A stretch of DNA of 13,174 bases from an uncultured Angelakisella sp. (GTDB lineage: Bacteria; Bacillota; Clostridia; Oscillospirales; Ruminococcaceae): positions 1 through 13,174 of the forward strand of contig CAJFUT010000177.1 of NCBI GenBank assembly GCA_904420255.1. Reading direction: 5' to 3'. The first letter of the stretch is position 1. Each line of letters opens with the position of its first letter. This document shows positions 1-7,449 of the stretch, piece after piece. Under the pieces are notes generated by a model, which worked only from the letters and a program-made list of their open reading frames with translations, was not told the origin of the DNA and made no database searches. Position numbers and translations under genes: made by a program.

Positions 1-540
1 AACGTCCGCCCCCTCCGCCGCCGCGATGTCCAGGCCGGTGTGGAAGTCCCCATTGCCGCTGATGGGATGCTGCCGCAGCCCAAAGGGAGAGGTGATGGAG
101 CCATAGGCGGGATACCGGGCGGGGGCGGACACCAGGACGCCCCCCTGGCAGAGATTTTCCGGGATGTAGGGATTTTCCCCGCCCATGCCGCCGGCGGCCC
201 CCACCGCCTGGCCCAGCACCGATTTTTCCAGCTCCCCCAGGATGGTTTCCCATTCCAGGGGGTCGTCGAAATTCCCCACCTCCACCGCTTCATCCTCCCC
301 TGCCCGGCCCATCACCGAAAGGTAGTACCGCCCCAGGAGCTGGTACTTTTCCGGGTCCAGGTATTGGAGGGTGAAGACGGCGGCCAGCGCCAGGGCGCAG
401 ATGCAGATTTGCAGGGCGGTAAAGGCGGTGACCGTTTCCAGGAGGGTCATGGGCTGATCCTCCTCCGGCCTTCTCCGGCCTCCGGCCCGCCGGCCGCCCC
501 GGTGGATGGTCATACCCCTGCGGTTCCGGCTGTAATCCAT
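1..540 (-). CDS. M23-family peptidoglycan metallopeptidase, membrane-anchored (partial, C-terminus off the left edge)
   Basis: Reading from 540 down to base 1 gives 180 residues with no stop. A very basic N-terminus (about residues 5-24) is followed by a hydrophobic helix at about 38-58, so a type II membrane protein with its catalytic domain outside is expected. Residues 147-180 match the start of a LytM/M23 domain: GSITSPFGLRQHPISG, then FHTGLDIA, which holds the first zinc ligands His167 and Asp171 (HxxxD). The second HxH motif would lie beyond the edge. M23 enzymes cut peptide crosslinks in peptidoglycan; SpoIIQ-like inactive relatives exist, but here the first two ligands are intact. An alternative start at 450 has a better ribosome site (AGGAGG, 8 nt spacer) and would drop the basic leader. 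The gene follows the amidase fusion by 25 nt on the same strand, so it is probably the last known member of that operon. Confidence 0.85.
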   Translation of the reverse strand, partial: MDYSRNRRGMTIHRGGRRAGGRRRPEEDQPMTLLETVTAFTALQICICALALAAVFTLQYLDPEKYQLLGRYYLSVMGRAGEDEAVEVGNFDDPLEWETILGELEKSVLGQAVGAAGGMGGENPYIPENLCQGGVLVSAPARYPAYGSITSPFGLRQHPISGNGDFHTGLDIAAAEGADV

Positions 541-565
541 AGCCCCCACCCCTTTCTGTCCCATT

Positions 566-3500
566 CTATTCAGAAGGAGGACAAGAAATGCCCCCTCCCC
601 CGGCATGGCCGGGAGAAGGGGCGGAACTCCAGAGGGCGGGCGGGGAAGCCTCGCTGGAGGATGCGGGGGCGGAGGAGGACGGCGCCTCATTGGAAGGGGG
701 CGGCGGGGCCTCGGTGACCGAAACGGCACAGGAGGCGGTTTTATTTCCGTCCGCTGTGGTGATGGTGATGACGGCATTGCCGGCCTTATGGAGGGTGACC
801 TTCCCCGAGGCGTCCACCGAAGCCACTCCGCTGTCGCTGCTCTGCCAGCTGACGCTCTGGTTGGTGGCGTTGCCAGGAGCGATGGACCAGGTGAGGGTGT
901 AGGTTTCCCCGGGCGCCCCGGAAATCTCGGTGGGGCTGAGGGTCACCGATTCCACCGCCACCGAGGCGGGGGGCTTTGCCTCCACCGTAACGGCGCAGGA
1001 GGCGGTCTTGTTCCCGTCCGCCGTGGTGACGGTGATGACGGCGCTGCCGGGGGCCACCGCGGTGACGGTGCCGTCGGCGCTCACCTGAGCCACCGCGCTG
1101 TTGTCGCTGCTCCAGCTGACGCTCTTGTTGGTGGCGTCGCCGGGATTGATGGTGGCGGTGAGCCTGCCGGTTACGCCCTCGGTGAGGGTCATGGCGCTCT
1201 GGTCCAGGGTCACGCCGGTGACCGCCACGGTGGAGGCGGTGACGGTGACCTTGCAGGAGGCGGTCTTATTCCCGTCCGCCGTGGTGACGGTGACGGTGGC
1301 GCTGCCCGGGGCCACCGCGGTGACGGTGCCGTCGGCGCTCACCCGGGCCACCGCGGTGTTGTCGCTGCTCCAGCTGACGCTCTTGTTGGTGGCATTGCTG
1401 GGATTGATGGCGGCGGTAAGCTTTCCGGTACCTCCGGCCTCCAGGTTCAGGGTGGAGGGCTCCAGGGTCACGCCGGTGACCGCCACGGTGGAGGCGGTCA
1501 CTGTCACCTGGCAGGAAGCGGTCTTATTCCCGTCCGCCGTGGTAACGGTGATGGTGGCGCTGCCGGGCGCCACGGCGGTGACCTTGCCGCCGGCGTCCAC
1601 TGTGGCCACAGCGGTATTGCTGGATTTCCAGCTGACGCTCTTGTTGGCGGCGTTGTCGGGGGCCACCGCGGCGGTGAGGGTGGCGCTCTCCCCGGCCCTC
1701 AGACTCAGGGTAGTTTTATCCAGAGTCACGCCGGTGACGGCGGTGCCGGTGACCGTCACCTTGCAGGTGGCGGTTTTGCCCCCGTCCGCCGTGGTGACGG
1801 TGATGGTGGCGGTGCCGGCGGCCACCCCGGTGACCTTGCCGCCGGCGTCCACCGTGGCCACCTTGGCGTCGCTGGTGGTCCAGGTGACGCTCTGGTTGGT
1901 GGCGTTCTCAGGGGAAACGGTGGCGGTGAGGGCGGCGCTCTCCCCCACCTTCAGGCTCAGGGTGGTTTTATCCAAAGTCACCCCGGTGACCTTCACCTGC
2001 CCCACCGCCCCCACCGACTCGGTGCCGGTGGAATAGCCGCTGGAGCGGATGGAGGCAAAATAGTCAGCGATGGCCTCCGCCAGATTTTCGGCGATATCCT
2101 GCTGGGTGGCGGAATCCAAAAGCTGGCGGTACTCGCTGTTGTTGCTCATAAAGCCGCACTCGGCCAGGGTGGATGTATAGCGGCTTGTCCGGGTGACATA
2201 ATAGAGGCCGTACTTGCTGCCCCGGTTGGAGTTGCCCATGGCGGAATAAAGGGCGCTGTTGACATAATCGCTGAAGGGCTCCGAAAAGGCGTAGAAGTAA
2301 TAGGACTCGTTGCCCTTGGCGGAGGTGCTGGCCGCCGAGTTGCAGTGGATGCTGATGAACAGCTGGGCGCCGAAGCTCTCTGCCTGGGATACCCGGTCCG
2401 CCAGCTCCACCTTCCGGGAGCCGGTGGTGTCGATGAGGTAGACATTGGAGCCGTAGGTATTCACCAGGACGTTATAGAGGCGCTTGGCGATCTGCTGGTT
2501 CACCACCTTTTCCGGATAGGCGGCCAGGTTGCCCGAGGCGCCGTTATCGGGGCCGCTATGGCCCGGGTCGATGACGATTTTGGCGTTGGACATGGTGGGG
2601 ACGTTGTTAAACCGCAGGGTGAGGGTGCTGCCGCTGTAGCTGGCCTTGTAGCCCACCATGCCGTCCCGCTCCCGGAACTTCAGGGTCAGGGCGGTGCCGT
2701 CCCAGGTGGCGGAGGAGAACAGGGGGTTCTTGGTCAGCCTGGAAAGATTGCCGGGCACCTCCTTGGTGTAGGCGAAATCGAAGGTCATGCCGCTGGAGGA
2801 GTAGGTGACGTCGTAGCTCACCGGCTGGGTCATGGTGAGGATGACGTCGGTATAGGTGGAGGTGCTGGTGACGCTCATCCCCTCAATGACATTGTCCCCC
2901 GCCTCCTTGGAGGTGGACTTGATGTCCTTGGAATAGACCCGCAGCCCCGACTCCAGGAGGTAATAGCGGTAGGTATTGCTGCCGTCCCGGTAGACGATCT
3001 CATCCCCCAGGGTGTAGTCCAGAGCCCCGGCGGGGAGGGGGAAGCAGTTGGGGCTGGAGATATCGTTGACGGTATTGCTGGGGAAGGTTTCCGCCTGGCT
3101 TGCCGACACCACAATGGGGTTGCCGGAGCCGATGACCGCCTTCTTGTTGACGGTGACGCTGGCCCCGGTGGCGGTGCCGGTGAAGCCCTGATAGGAGGCG
3201 CTGATGGTGATATTCCCCAGCTTCTGGGTGGAGGAGGTGGCCTCCGGCGCGGTGAAATCTCCCGAATACTTGACATAGGAGGAGGTCTTGTCGGTGTCGT
3301 CGTCCTCCTCGCTGGTCCGGGTCAGGGTGATGGTCTGCCCTCCCAGGCTGGCGGTGACCGAAGCGCCCTCATAGGCGTTCACCGATACGGTGATCTTCAT
3401 GCCCCCGTCCACCGTGACGCTGCCGGTGGGGGTGACGGTGTCCTCATCCAGCACCTTCACCTGCCGGGTGATGTTATAGGTGACCGTCTTGCCCTTGTGG

Positions 3501-4957
3501 GAAAAGACAAAGGTATTGAGCCCCGCGGACAGGTCCCGGGACACCGAGAAATAGCCGTTTTCATCGGTGGCGATCTCCTCTCCGTCCAGGGTGACGGGGT
3601 TGGTGGGGTCGGAGGCCCCCTGGAACACCACGCTGGCCTCGTTGGTGGTATAGGTGGTCTGCTCCGGCTTGGTCAGCTTCAGCTCGGTGAGGATGAACTG
3701 GGCGGTGGTCTGGTCCGCCAGATATTTTACAATATTATCGGTGGCGCCGCCGGGATTGGCCCGCAGGGCCGCCAGGGAATTGAAGGCGCTGCCGCCGAAG
3801 CCCTCCACATTGCGGACGTTGTTGAGCTGGCGCACCATCTCGGTGTTGGAGCTCCAGCCGCCGCTGGTGCCCATCAGGTCGGCGGCGTGGACCACATACA
3901 TGGGCACGCCGGCGGAATCCGCCAGGCTCCCCCACCAGGCGGTGACGGTATCGAAGGGCTCAGTGCTGCTGGCGGTGGAGCCGTAGGCCTTCACCGCCAC
4001 CGAATCGAACATCCCATCCTCCAGGAAGGCCTTGACGTCGGCGTTGCCGGAATAGAGGGCGGTGAATTCCGCCGAGGTGTCGGAGCCGGCCTCGTTCTGG
4101 GATTTGTTGGCCCAGACGGCGTCGGTGAGGATGCCAAGCTGCATCCCCGGGGCCTTATTGCGCACCACGTCCGCCGCCGTTTCCAGGGCCACCCGGGAAA
4201 CCGACCCCATGTAATTTTCGTAGCCGATGCCGCCCCCCTGGGCCAGATAGGCGCCATAGGAGCCGCTGGTTTCCTCATTGTAATACTCGTCCAGGAAGAC
4301 GCCGTCGGGGTGGTAGGCGGTGACGAAATTCCCCAGCTCCTCCCGGATGAAGTTGACGGTGGCGGCGTCCATCCCGGAGGCCCGGCCGATGGAGTCCCCG
4401 TCCCCCACATACAGGGTGTTATAGATGCAGTAGACATACATCCCCCGGGCCCTGGCCTGGGAGATGGCGTATTCCAGCGGGTCAAAGAAGGTGGTGAGCA
4501 CCGGGAAATTGCTGCTGTTGTAGATGACCCCCTCCTGCCCCGCCGTCTGGATGATGACGGTGTTGAGGTTCATCTGGACGGCGGTATCCAGGGCGGAGTC
4601 GATCTCCCCTTTCACCGTTTCCTCGGAGCTGTCCCCGGAGGCGAGGAAATCCTGGCCGGGGATCAGCCATACCCCTTTCATCTCGTCGGGCTTATTGTAG
4701 ACCACCGGCTGGGTGATGGCGGGGATCTCCTCCCCGCCGTCCTCCGGCTCCTCCGGCGCCTCCTGGGACTGGGAGGAATCCTCCTGGGAGGAGCTGGAGG
4801 AGGCAAACAGGGGCGGTATCTGGCCGTCCCCCATCATAATGGCCACGATGCCGGTGATCACGATAATCCCCGTGAACAGCACCCCCATCAGGGCCACCAG
4901 TCTGCCGCTGCTGTTGAATAGATTTCGCACGCCGCGTACCTCCGATGCTTTCTTCAT
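566..4957 (-). CDS. Large cell-wall hydrolase: GHL10-like domain + N-acetylmuramoyl-L-alanine amidase (Amidase_3) + five Big_2 repeats
   Basis: 1463 residues. A membrane anchor or signal (about 19-42) is followed by a Ser/Glu-rich linker (about 53-80). Residues about 92-400 form a GHL10/DUF187-like barrel: KGVWLIPGQDF, NLNTVIIQT, HPDGVFLDEYY. Residues about 420-605 look like Ig-type beta domains, and about 610-790 resembles an AMIN-like beta region. Residues about 793-970 are Amidase_3, which cleaves the MurNAc-L-Ala bond. Its zinc ligands His800 (IDPGH), Glu816 and His871 (ISIHCNS) and the catalytic Glu933 (LAECGFMSN) are all present, so activity is expected. Five Big_2 modules follow (about 988-1415), then a Pro/Ser-rich tail. 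The protein should act outside the membrane. It starts 62 nt after the GHL10 lipoprotein gene and is probably in one operon with it and the M23 gene. The ribosome site (GGGG) is weak and may be folded into a hairpin. Domain calls rest on motifs read by eye; the amidase and Big_2 calls are the firmest. Confidence 0.93.
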   Translation of the reverse strand: MKKASEVRGVRNLFNSSGRLVALMGVLFTGIIVITGIVAIMMGDGQIPPLFASSSSSQEDSSQSQEAPEEPEDGGEEIPAITQPVVYNKPDEMKGVWLIPGQDFLASGDSSEETVKGEIDSALDTAVQMNLNTVIIQTAGQEGVIYNSSNFPVLTTFFDPLEYAISQARARGMYVYCIYNTLYVGDGDSIGRASGMDAATVNFIREELGNFVTAYHPDGVFLDEYYNEETSGSYGAYLAQGGGIGYENYMGSVSRVALETAADVVRNKAPGMQLGILTDAVWANKSQNEAGSDTSAEFTALYSGNADVKAFLEDGMFDSVAVKAYGSTASSTEPFDTVTAWWGSLADSAGVPMYVVHAADLMGTSGGWSSNTEMVRQLNNVRNVEGFGGSAFNSLAALRANPGGATDNIVKYLADQTTAQFILTELKLTKPEQTTYTTNEASVVFQGASDPTNPVTLDGEEIATDENGYFSVSRDLSAGLNTFVFSHKGKTVTYNITRQVKVLDEDTVTPTGSVTVDGGMKITVSVNAYEGASVTASLGGQTITLTRTSEEDDDTDKTSSYVKYSGDFTAPEATSSTQKLGNITISASYQGFTGTATGASVTVNKKAVIGSGNPIVVSASQAETFPSNTVNDISSPNCFPLPAGALDYTLGDEIVYRDGSNTYRYYLLESGLRVYSKDIKSTSKEAGDNVIEGMSVTSTSTYTDVILTMTQPVSYDVTYSSSGMTFDFAYTKEVPGNLSRLTKNPLFSSATWDGTALTLKFRERDGMVGYKASYSGSTLTLRFNNVPTMSNAKIVIDPGHSGPDNGASGNLAAYPEKVVNQQIAKRLYNVLVNTYGSNVYLIDTTGSRKVELADRVSQAESFGAQLFISIHCNSAASTSAKGNESYYFYAFSEPFSDYVNSALYSAMGNSNRGSKYGLYYVTRTSRYTSTLAECGFMSNNSEYRQLLDSATQQDIAENLAEAIADYFASIRSSGYSTGTESVGAVGQVKVTGVTLDKTTLSLKVGESAALTATVSPENATNQSVTWTTSDAKVATVDAGGKVTGVAAGTATITVTTADGGKTATCKVTVTGTAVTGVTLDKTTLSLRAGESATLTAAVAPDNAANKSVSWKSSNTAVATVDAGGKVTAVAPGSATITVTTADGNKTASCQVTVTASTVAVTGVTLEPSTLNLEAGGTGKLTAAINPSNATNKSVSWSSDNTAVARVSADGTVTAVAPGSATVTVTTADGNKTASCKVTVTASTVAVTGVTLDQSAMTLTEGVTGRLTATINPGDATNKSVSWSSDNSAVAQVSADGTVTAVAPGSAVITVTTADGNKTASCAVTVEAKPPASVAVESVTLSPTEISGAPGETYTLTWSIAPGNATNQSVSWQSSDSGVASVDASGKVTLHKAGNAVITITTADGNKTASCAVSVTEAPPPPSNEAPSSSAPASSSEASPPALWSSAPSPGHAGGGGISCPPSE
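713..1996 (-). repeat. Five tandem ~250-bp repeats encoding Big_2 Ig-like modules
   Basis: The 3' third of the amidase-fusion gene consists of five units of about 83-85 codons. In protein terms they begin near residues 988, 1073, 1158, 1244 and 1333. Each opens with a V-x-V-x-x-V-T-L strand, contains a NATN(K/Q)SV(S/T)W core and closes with TTADGxKTA(S/T)C. The first four units share long near-identical stretches, such as the AVAPGSA and TTADGNKTASC segments. The fifth (ESVTLSPTEISGAPG) is the most divergent. Big_2 modules are usually cell-wall or carbohydrate-binding spacers. Such repeats invite copy-number change by recombination. Confidence 0.9.
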
Positions 4958-4963
4958 CCCGTA

Positions 4964-4988
4964 CCCCGGGCCGGAAAACCCGGCGGGG
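4964..4988 (-). promoter_or_regulatory. Possible hairpin covering the amidase-fusion ribosome binding site
   Basis: In the mRNA, CCCC-GCCGG-loop(GTTTT)-CCGGC-CC-GGGG forms a 9-bp stem with a 2-nt bulge. The GGGG of the 3' arm is the only Shine-Dalgarno-like stretch before the ATG at 4957. Folding would hide it and reduce translation relative to the upstream lipoprotein gene. The base pairing is seen directly; the regulatory role is inference, and GC-rich spacers form such stems by chance. Confidence 0.3.
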
Positions 4989-5019
4989 GCGCCTTTGGGA
5001 AGGTCCTAAAAGATCCTGG

Positions 5020-6486
5020 TCAGAAAATATTCTCCAGGTTGGCCAGCTCCTCCTCCACCGCCCAGGCTACCCCCGAGGCGGGGTTGAAGAGGGAATCGTA
5101 GCGGTAGAGGGCGAAGCCGCCGTAGTGGGAAACGGTGCGGGCATAGGCCACCTGCCGGGCCATAATGTCGGTGTTGGAGGCCCATTCGCTGCCGTACTGG
5201 CCGTCCCCGATCTTGTAGGCGGCAAGGCCCACATAGAGCTTGACGCCGCTCTGGGAGATCATGCCGTCAAATTCCCGAACGGTGCTCTTGTAGGGCTTGA
5301 CGCTGTTGTCGAAGCCGAAATACACCTGGGGGCAGATATAGTCCACATAGCCGGGGTTGGTGAGCCACTCCTCCACGTCGCAGTAGAGGGAGGAATAGTT
5401 GTTCTCGTTGTTCCCCGCCGGGCTGACGCCGAAGACCTTGTCGGTCCCCACGGCGTTATAGACCCGCCGGACCAGGATATTCACCTGCTCCCGCCGCCAG
5501 TCCCCCAGGCTCAGGGAGGTGCCGGAGCTCTGATAGGTTTCGGCGTCGAAGGAGCTCCCCGCGTTGGGGGGATAGAAATAGTCGTCGAAATGGATGCCGT
5601 CCACGTCGTAATTCTCCACGATCTCCCGGACGCCGTTCACGATCAGCTCCCGGGCGGCCTCGCTGCCGGGGTTATAGTAGATCCCCCCGTCGTAGCGCAG
5701 GGCGTCGCCGGTTTCCAGCATATCCCAGGCGGGGTTGTCGTCGGAGAGGGGCTTGTCGGAGGTTCGGATGCGGTAGGGATTGATCCACGCCTCGATGCGC
5801 AGGCCCCGGCTGTGGGCCTCCCGCACCATAATGGCCAGGGCGTCATAAGGCTGGCTGCCGATCTCCCCCTCCGTCCCGGTGAACAGGTAGCTGGAGGGGA
5901 AATAGTCGGAGTAATAGAGGGCGTCCCCGAAGGGCCGCACCTGGGCGTAAACGGTATTGAGCCCCAGGTCCAGAATCTGGTCGAAGGCGGCCCGGATGCT
6001 GCTGGTGAAGGCGCTCTCGCTGCGGTTCTGGAGCATGGGCCCCAGGTCCAGGTAGGAGAGCCACACCGCCCGCACCTCGTCCACATCCCCGGAGGACGGG
6101 CGGCTCGCTTCTTCTTCCTCCTCCTCATCCTCCTCAGGGGCCTGGGAAACGGAGGAAGAGGAAGAAGAGGACGCTGCGGAAGAGGAGGACGGCGCCGGGG
6201 CGGAGGAGCTGCTGCTCTCCGGGTAGCTGATGCTGGAGCTGGAATAGGAGGCCAGGCTGGAGCTGGAGAGGGGCACCGAGGAGGGCGCTTCCTCCACCGC
6301 CGGGGGGTACTCCCCGTCCGCCGGCTCCCGCCCGCTGCCGCTGCTGGAAAAATCGATGGCGCCCCCGCCGCTGACCACCTGCTCCGGGAGGGAGGAGGGG
6401 CCGTCCGAGGCGGCGCAGGCCCCGAGGGACAATATCATGGACAACGCCAGCAGGATTCCAAGGGCTTTTTTCACTGAGTACTCCAT
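5020..6486 (-). CDS. GHL10 (DUF187) glycosyl-hydrolase-like lipoprotein
   Basis: 488 residues from ATG at 6486. The N-terminus is a lipoprotein signal (KKALGILLALSMILSLGAC) with lipid-attachment Cys24. A Ser-rich linker (about 66-116) and a Glu/Asp run (about 118-127) lead to one GHL10 domain (about 135-480): EVRAVWLSYLDLG, GLNTVYAQVRPFGDALY, RGLRIEAWINPYR, DGIHFDDYFYP (296-306), YVDYICPQVYFGF, LYVGLAAYK. The family includes Bacillus YngK and E. coli DigH (YddW), a lipoprotein that cleaves peptidoglycan glycans lacking stem peptides; the same role is inferred here. An in-frame GTG at 6474 has a better ribosome site (GGAG, 6 nt spacer) and yields the cleanest signal peptide, so the true start may be 4 codons in. 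The frame stays open to 6753, but that part lies inside a repeat element and ends before a sensible signal, so I rejected it. This is the first gene of the wall operon. Confidence 0.9.
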   Translation of the reverse strand: MEYSVKKALGILLALSMILSLGACAASDGPSSLPEQVVSGGGAIDFSSSGSGREPADGEYPPAVEEAPSSVPLSSSSLASYSSSSISYPESSSSSAPAPSSSSAASSSSSSSVSQAPEEDEEEEEEASRPSSGDVDEVRAVWLSYLDLGPMLQNRSESAFTSSIRAAFDQILDLGLNTVYAQVRPFGDALYYSDYFPSSYLFTGTEGEIGSQPYDALAIMVREAHSRGLRIEAWINPYRIRTSDKPLSDDNPAWDMLETGDALRYDGGIYYNPGSEAARELIVNGVREIVENYDVDGIHFDDYFYPPNAGSSFDAETYQSSGTSLSLGDWRREQVNILVRRVYNAVGTDKVFGVSPAGNNENNYSSLYCDVEEWLTNPGYVDYICPQVYFGFDNSVKPYKSTVREFDGMISQSGVKLYVGLAAYKIGDGQYGSEWASNTDIMARQVAYARTVSHYGGFALYRYDSLFNPASGVAWAVEEELANLENIF

Positions 6487-6534
6487 TCCGCCGTCAAACA
6501 CCGGCCTTTCGTCAAAATTCCAATTCTTTCTCAA

Positions 6535-6809
6535 GTATCGGTGTACAAAGGGGATACGACGCCGCAGGGGGTGCCCACAGGCGCGCTGGCAGCGTTCTCG
6601 GGCTCGGCAGGCGCCAGCCTGCTCTCGCCCTGTGGCCTTGCCAGCCCACCCGTGGGCACGCCCTGCGGTCCCTCGGAGTTTCCGGCCGCCAGGCGGCGCC
6701 GATGGCGCGGAAGACGACGCAGCCTGCCTTCCGGCAGGCAAGGAGGATGACAAAGCCAGGGGTACTGCATGGCGGCCGGAAACCGCCGCAGCCCCTTGTA
6801 CACCGATAC
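6535..6809. repeat. MITE-like intergenic element with inverted ends (~275 bp, structured, non-coding)
   Basis: The left end GTATCGGTGTACAA (6535-6548) is exactly inverted at the right end TTGTACACCGATAC (6796-6809), and the match continues with one offset base into GGGG/CCCC. The interior contains a large nested palindrome (6562-6668) and a perfect 7-bp hairpin with a TTCC loop (6722-6739). Bases 6771-6809 recur, inverted, at 8780-8818 with one mismatch in 39. Several frames are open through it, but they are Pro/Arg/Ala-rich without a recognisable domain, so I treat it as non-coding. It starts 48 bp upstream of the GHL10 lipoprotein start and so forms that operon's leader or promoter region. 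I see no clear target-site duplication and no transposase. The remaining bases to the next gene (6810-6985) hold only the dyad listed at 6937. Confidence 0.75.
6562..6668. repeat. Nested long palindrome inside the MITE-like element
   Basis: CCGCAGGG-GG-TGCCCAC (6562-6578) pairs with GTGGGCA-CG-CCCTGCGG (6652-6668). Further in, CTGGCA (6586-6591) pairs with TGCCAG (6639-6644). At the apex GCAGGC (6607-6612) pairs with GCCTGC (6617-6622) across a GCCA loop. All three pairs share one centre near 6615, which is what a single long hairpin would give. Confidence 0.75.
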
Positions 6810-6936
6810 AATTGTAGCTTTTTCACAGTTGCAGGTCAATAGATTTGGCCCCAATCCCAATATTTTACGCCTCTGCCATGGCGAAGCGGCCATCTGCCGG
6901 GGAATTTCCATCCGGGGGTACCCAAAGGCCCCGAAA

Positions 6937-6963
6937 TATGCTATATTGTACCTGAATAGCATA
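6937..6963 (+). promoter_or_regulatory. Operator-like dyad upstream of the zinc-ribbon gene
   Basis: TATGCTAT (6937-6944) and ATAGCATA (6956-6963) are perfect 8-bp inverted arms separated by 11 nt. The dyad ends 22 bp before the zinc-ribbon ATG and overlaps a TATATT (6942-6947) that could serve as a -10 box, although I find no convincing -35. It could be a repressor site or a short mRNA stem ahead of the ribosome site. The symmetry is seen directly; the function is inferred. Confidence 0.45.
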
Positions 6964-6985
6964 CGCTGAAGGAGAGAATCCGCCT

Positions 6986-7348
6986 ATGTTCTTTATCCTG
7001 GGCACCAACGCCAAAACCGAGCCCCTGGGCACGGTAGCCTGCCCCTGCCCCCGGTGCGGCAGGGGGACTGTTCTGAGCCTCTGCAAGAGCTACCAATACC
7101 TGCACCTGTTTTTCCTGCCCATTTTCCGCTTCCATGTCCAGTACATCGCCACCTGCCCCGGGTGCGCCAGCGTCTACCAGGTGGAGGCCGGAGCCGGCAG
7201 GGCGGTGGAGCGGGGTGAGCGCAGCTCCCTTTCCCCTCACGAATTGACCCTGCTGCAAAGCAACAATTCCCCCCTCTGCCCCCGGTGCGGCGCCAGGAAT
7301 CCCGCCGGCAGCACCTTCTGCAACCAGTGCGGGGAGCGGCTGCTGTAA
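6986..7348 (+). CDS. Small zinc-ribbon protein with two CxxC-type modules
   Basis: 120 residues. The N-terminal module has CPCPRCGRG (about 19-27) and CPGC (about 57-60), forming one four-Cys zinc ribbon separated by an aromatic-rich stretch (YLHLFFLPIFRFHVQYI). The C-terminal module CPRCGARNPAGSTFCNQCGERLL is a classic zinc-ribbon hairpin of the kind appended to many Firmicutes proteins. The ribosome site AAGGAGAG lies about 10 nt before the ATG. It stands alone between an upstream dyad and a bidirectional terminator. Such proteins are usually annotated only as zinc-ribbon domain proteins; the target (protein, RNA or membrane) is unknown. The aromatic stretch may contact a membrane or bury in a fold, but is too short and interrupted for a confident transmembrane call. 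Confidence 0.85.
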   Translation: MFFILGTNAKTEPLGTVACPCPRCGRGTVLSLCKSYQYLHLFFLPIFRFHVQYIATCPGCASVYQVEAGAGRAVERGERSSLSPHELTLLQSNNSPLCPRCGARNPAGSTFCNQCGERLL

Positions 7349-7388
7349 TTTAAAAACGTACCGCCCTTCCATTTTATTTCCCATTTCT

Positions 7389-7437
7389 CAAAAAAAGCCT
7401 TCCGCCGCGTCAATTTCTCGCTGCGGGAAGGCTTTTT
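7389..7437. terminator. Bidirectional Rho-independent terminator
   Basis: AAAAAGCCTTCC-GC pairs with GC-GGGAAGGCTTTTT around a loop of about 18 nt. There is an A-run on the left and a T-run on the right, so it can end both the plus-strand zinc-ribbon transcript and the minus-strand binding-protein transcript, whose stop codon is at 7450-7452. Confidence 0.88.
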
Positions 7438-7449
7438 CCGTGGGATTTT

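Noticed and set aside
605..4921. A 1438-codon open frame on the plus strand, antisense to almost the whole amidase fusion
   Set aside because: It mirrors the codon pattern of the real minus-strand gene in GC-rich DNA. Its translation is Gly/His/Val-rich without domains, repeats only where the Big_2 DNA repeats, and has no signal or ribosome site.
4945..6477. A 510-codon plus-strand open frame opposite the GHL10 lipoprotein
   Set aside because: It is a shadow of the minus-strand gene, low in complexity, and ends in an Arg/Gly-rich stretch that is the complement of the Ser linker.
6487..6753. N-terminal extension of the GHL10 lipoprotein reading frame
   Set aside because: It lies within the MITE-like element and would bury the lipoprotein signal 100 residues into the protein. 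The normal start has the signal at the very N-terminus.
6531..6962. Small Pro/Arg-rich frames inside the repeat element that end in PLYTDT
   Set aside because: They arise from the inverted ends and GC-rich interior. They overlap each other in several frames and have no clear ribosome sites or domains.
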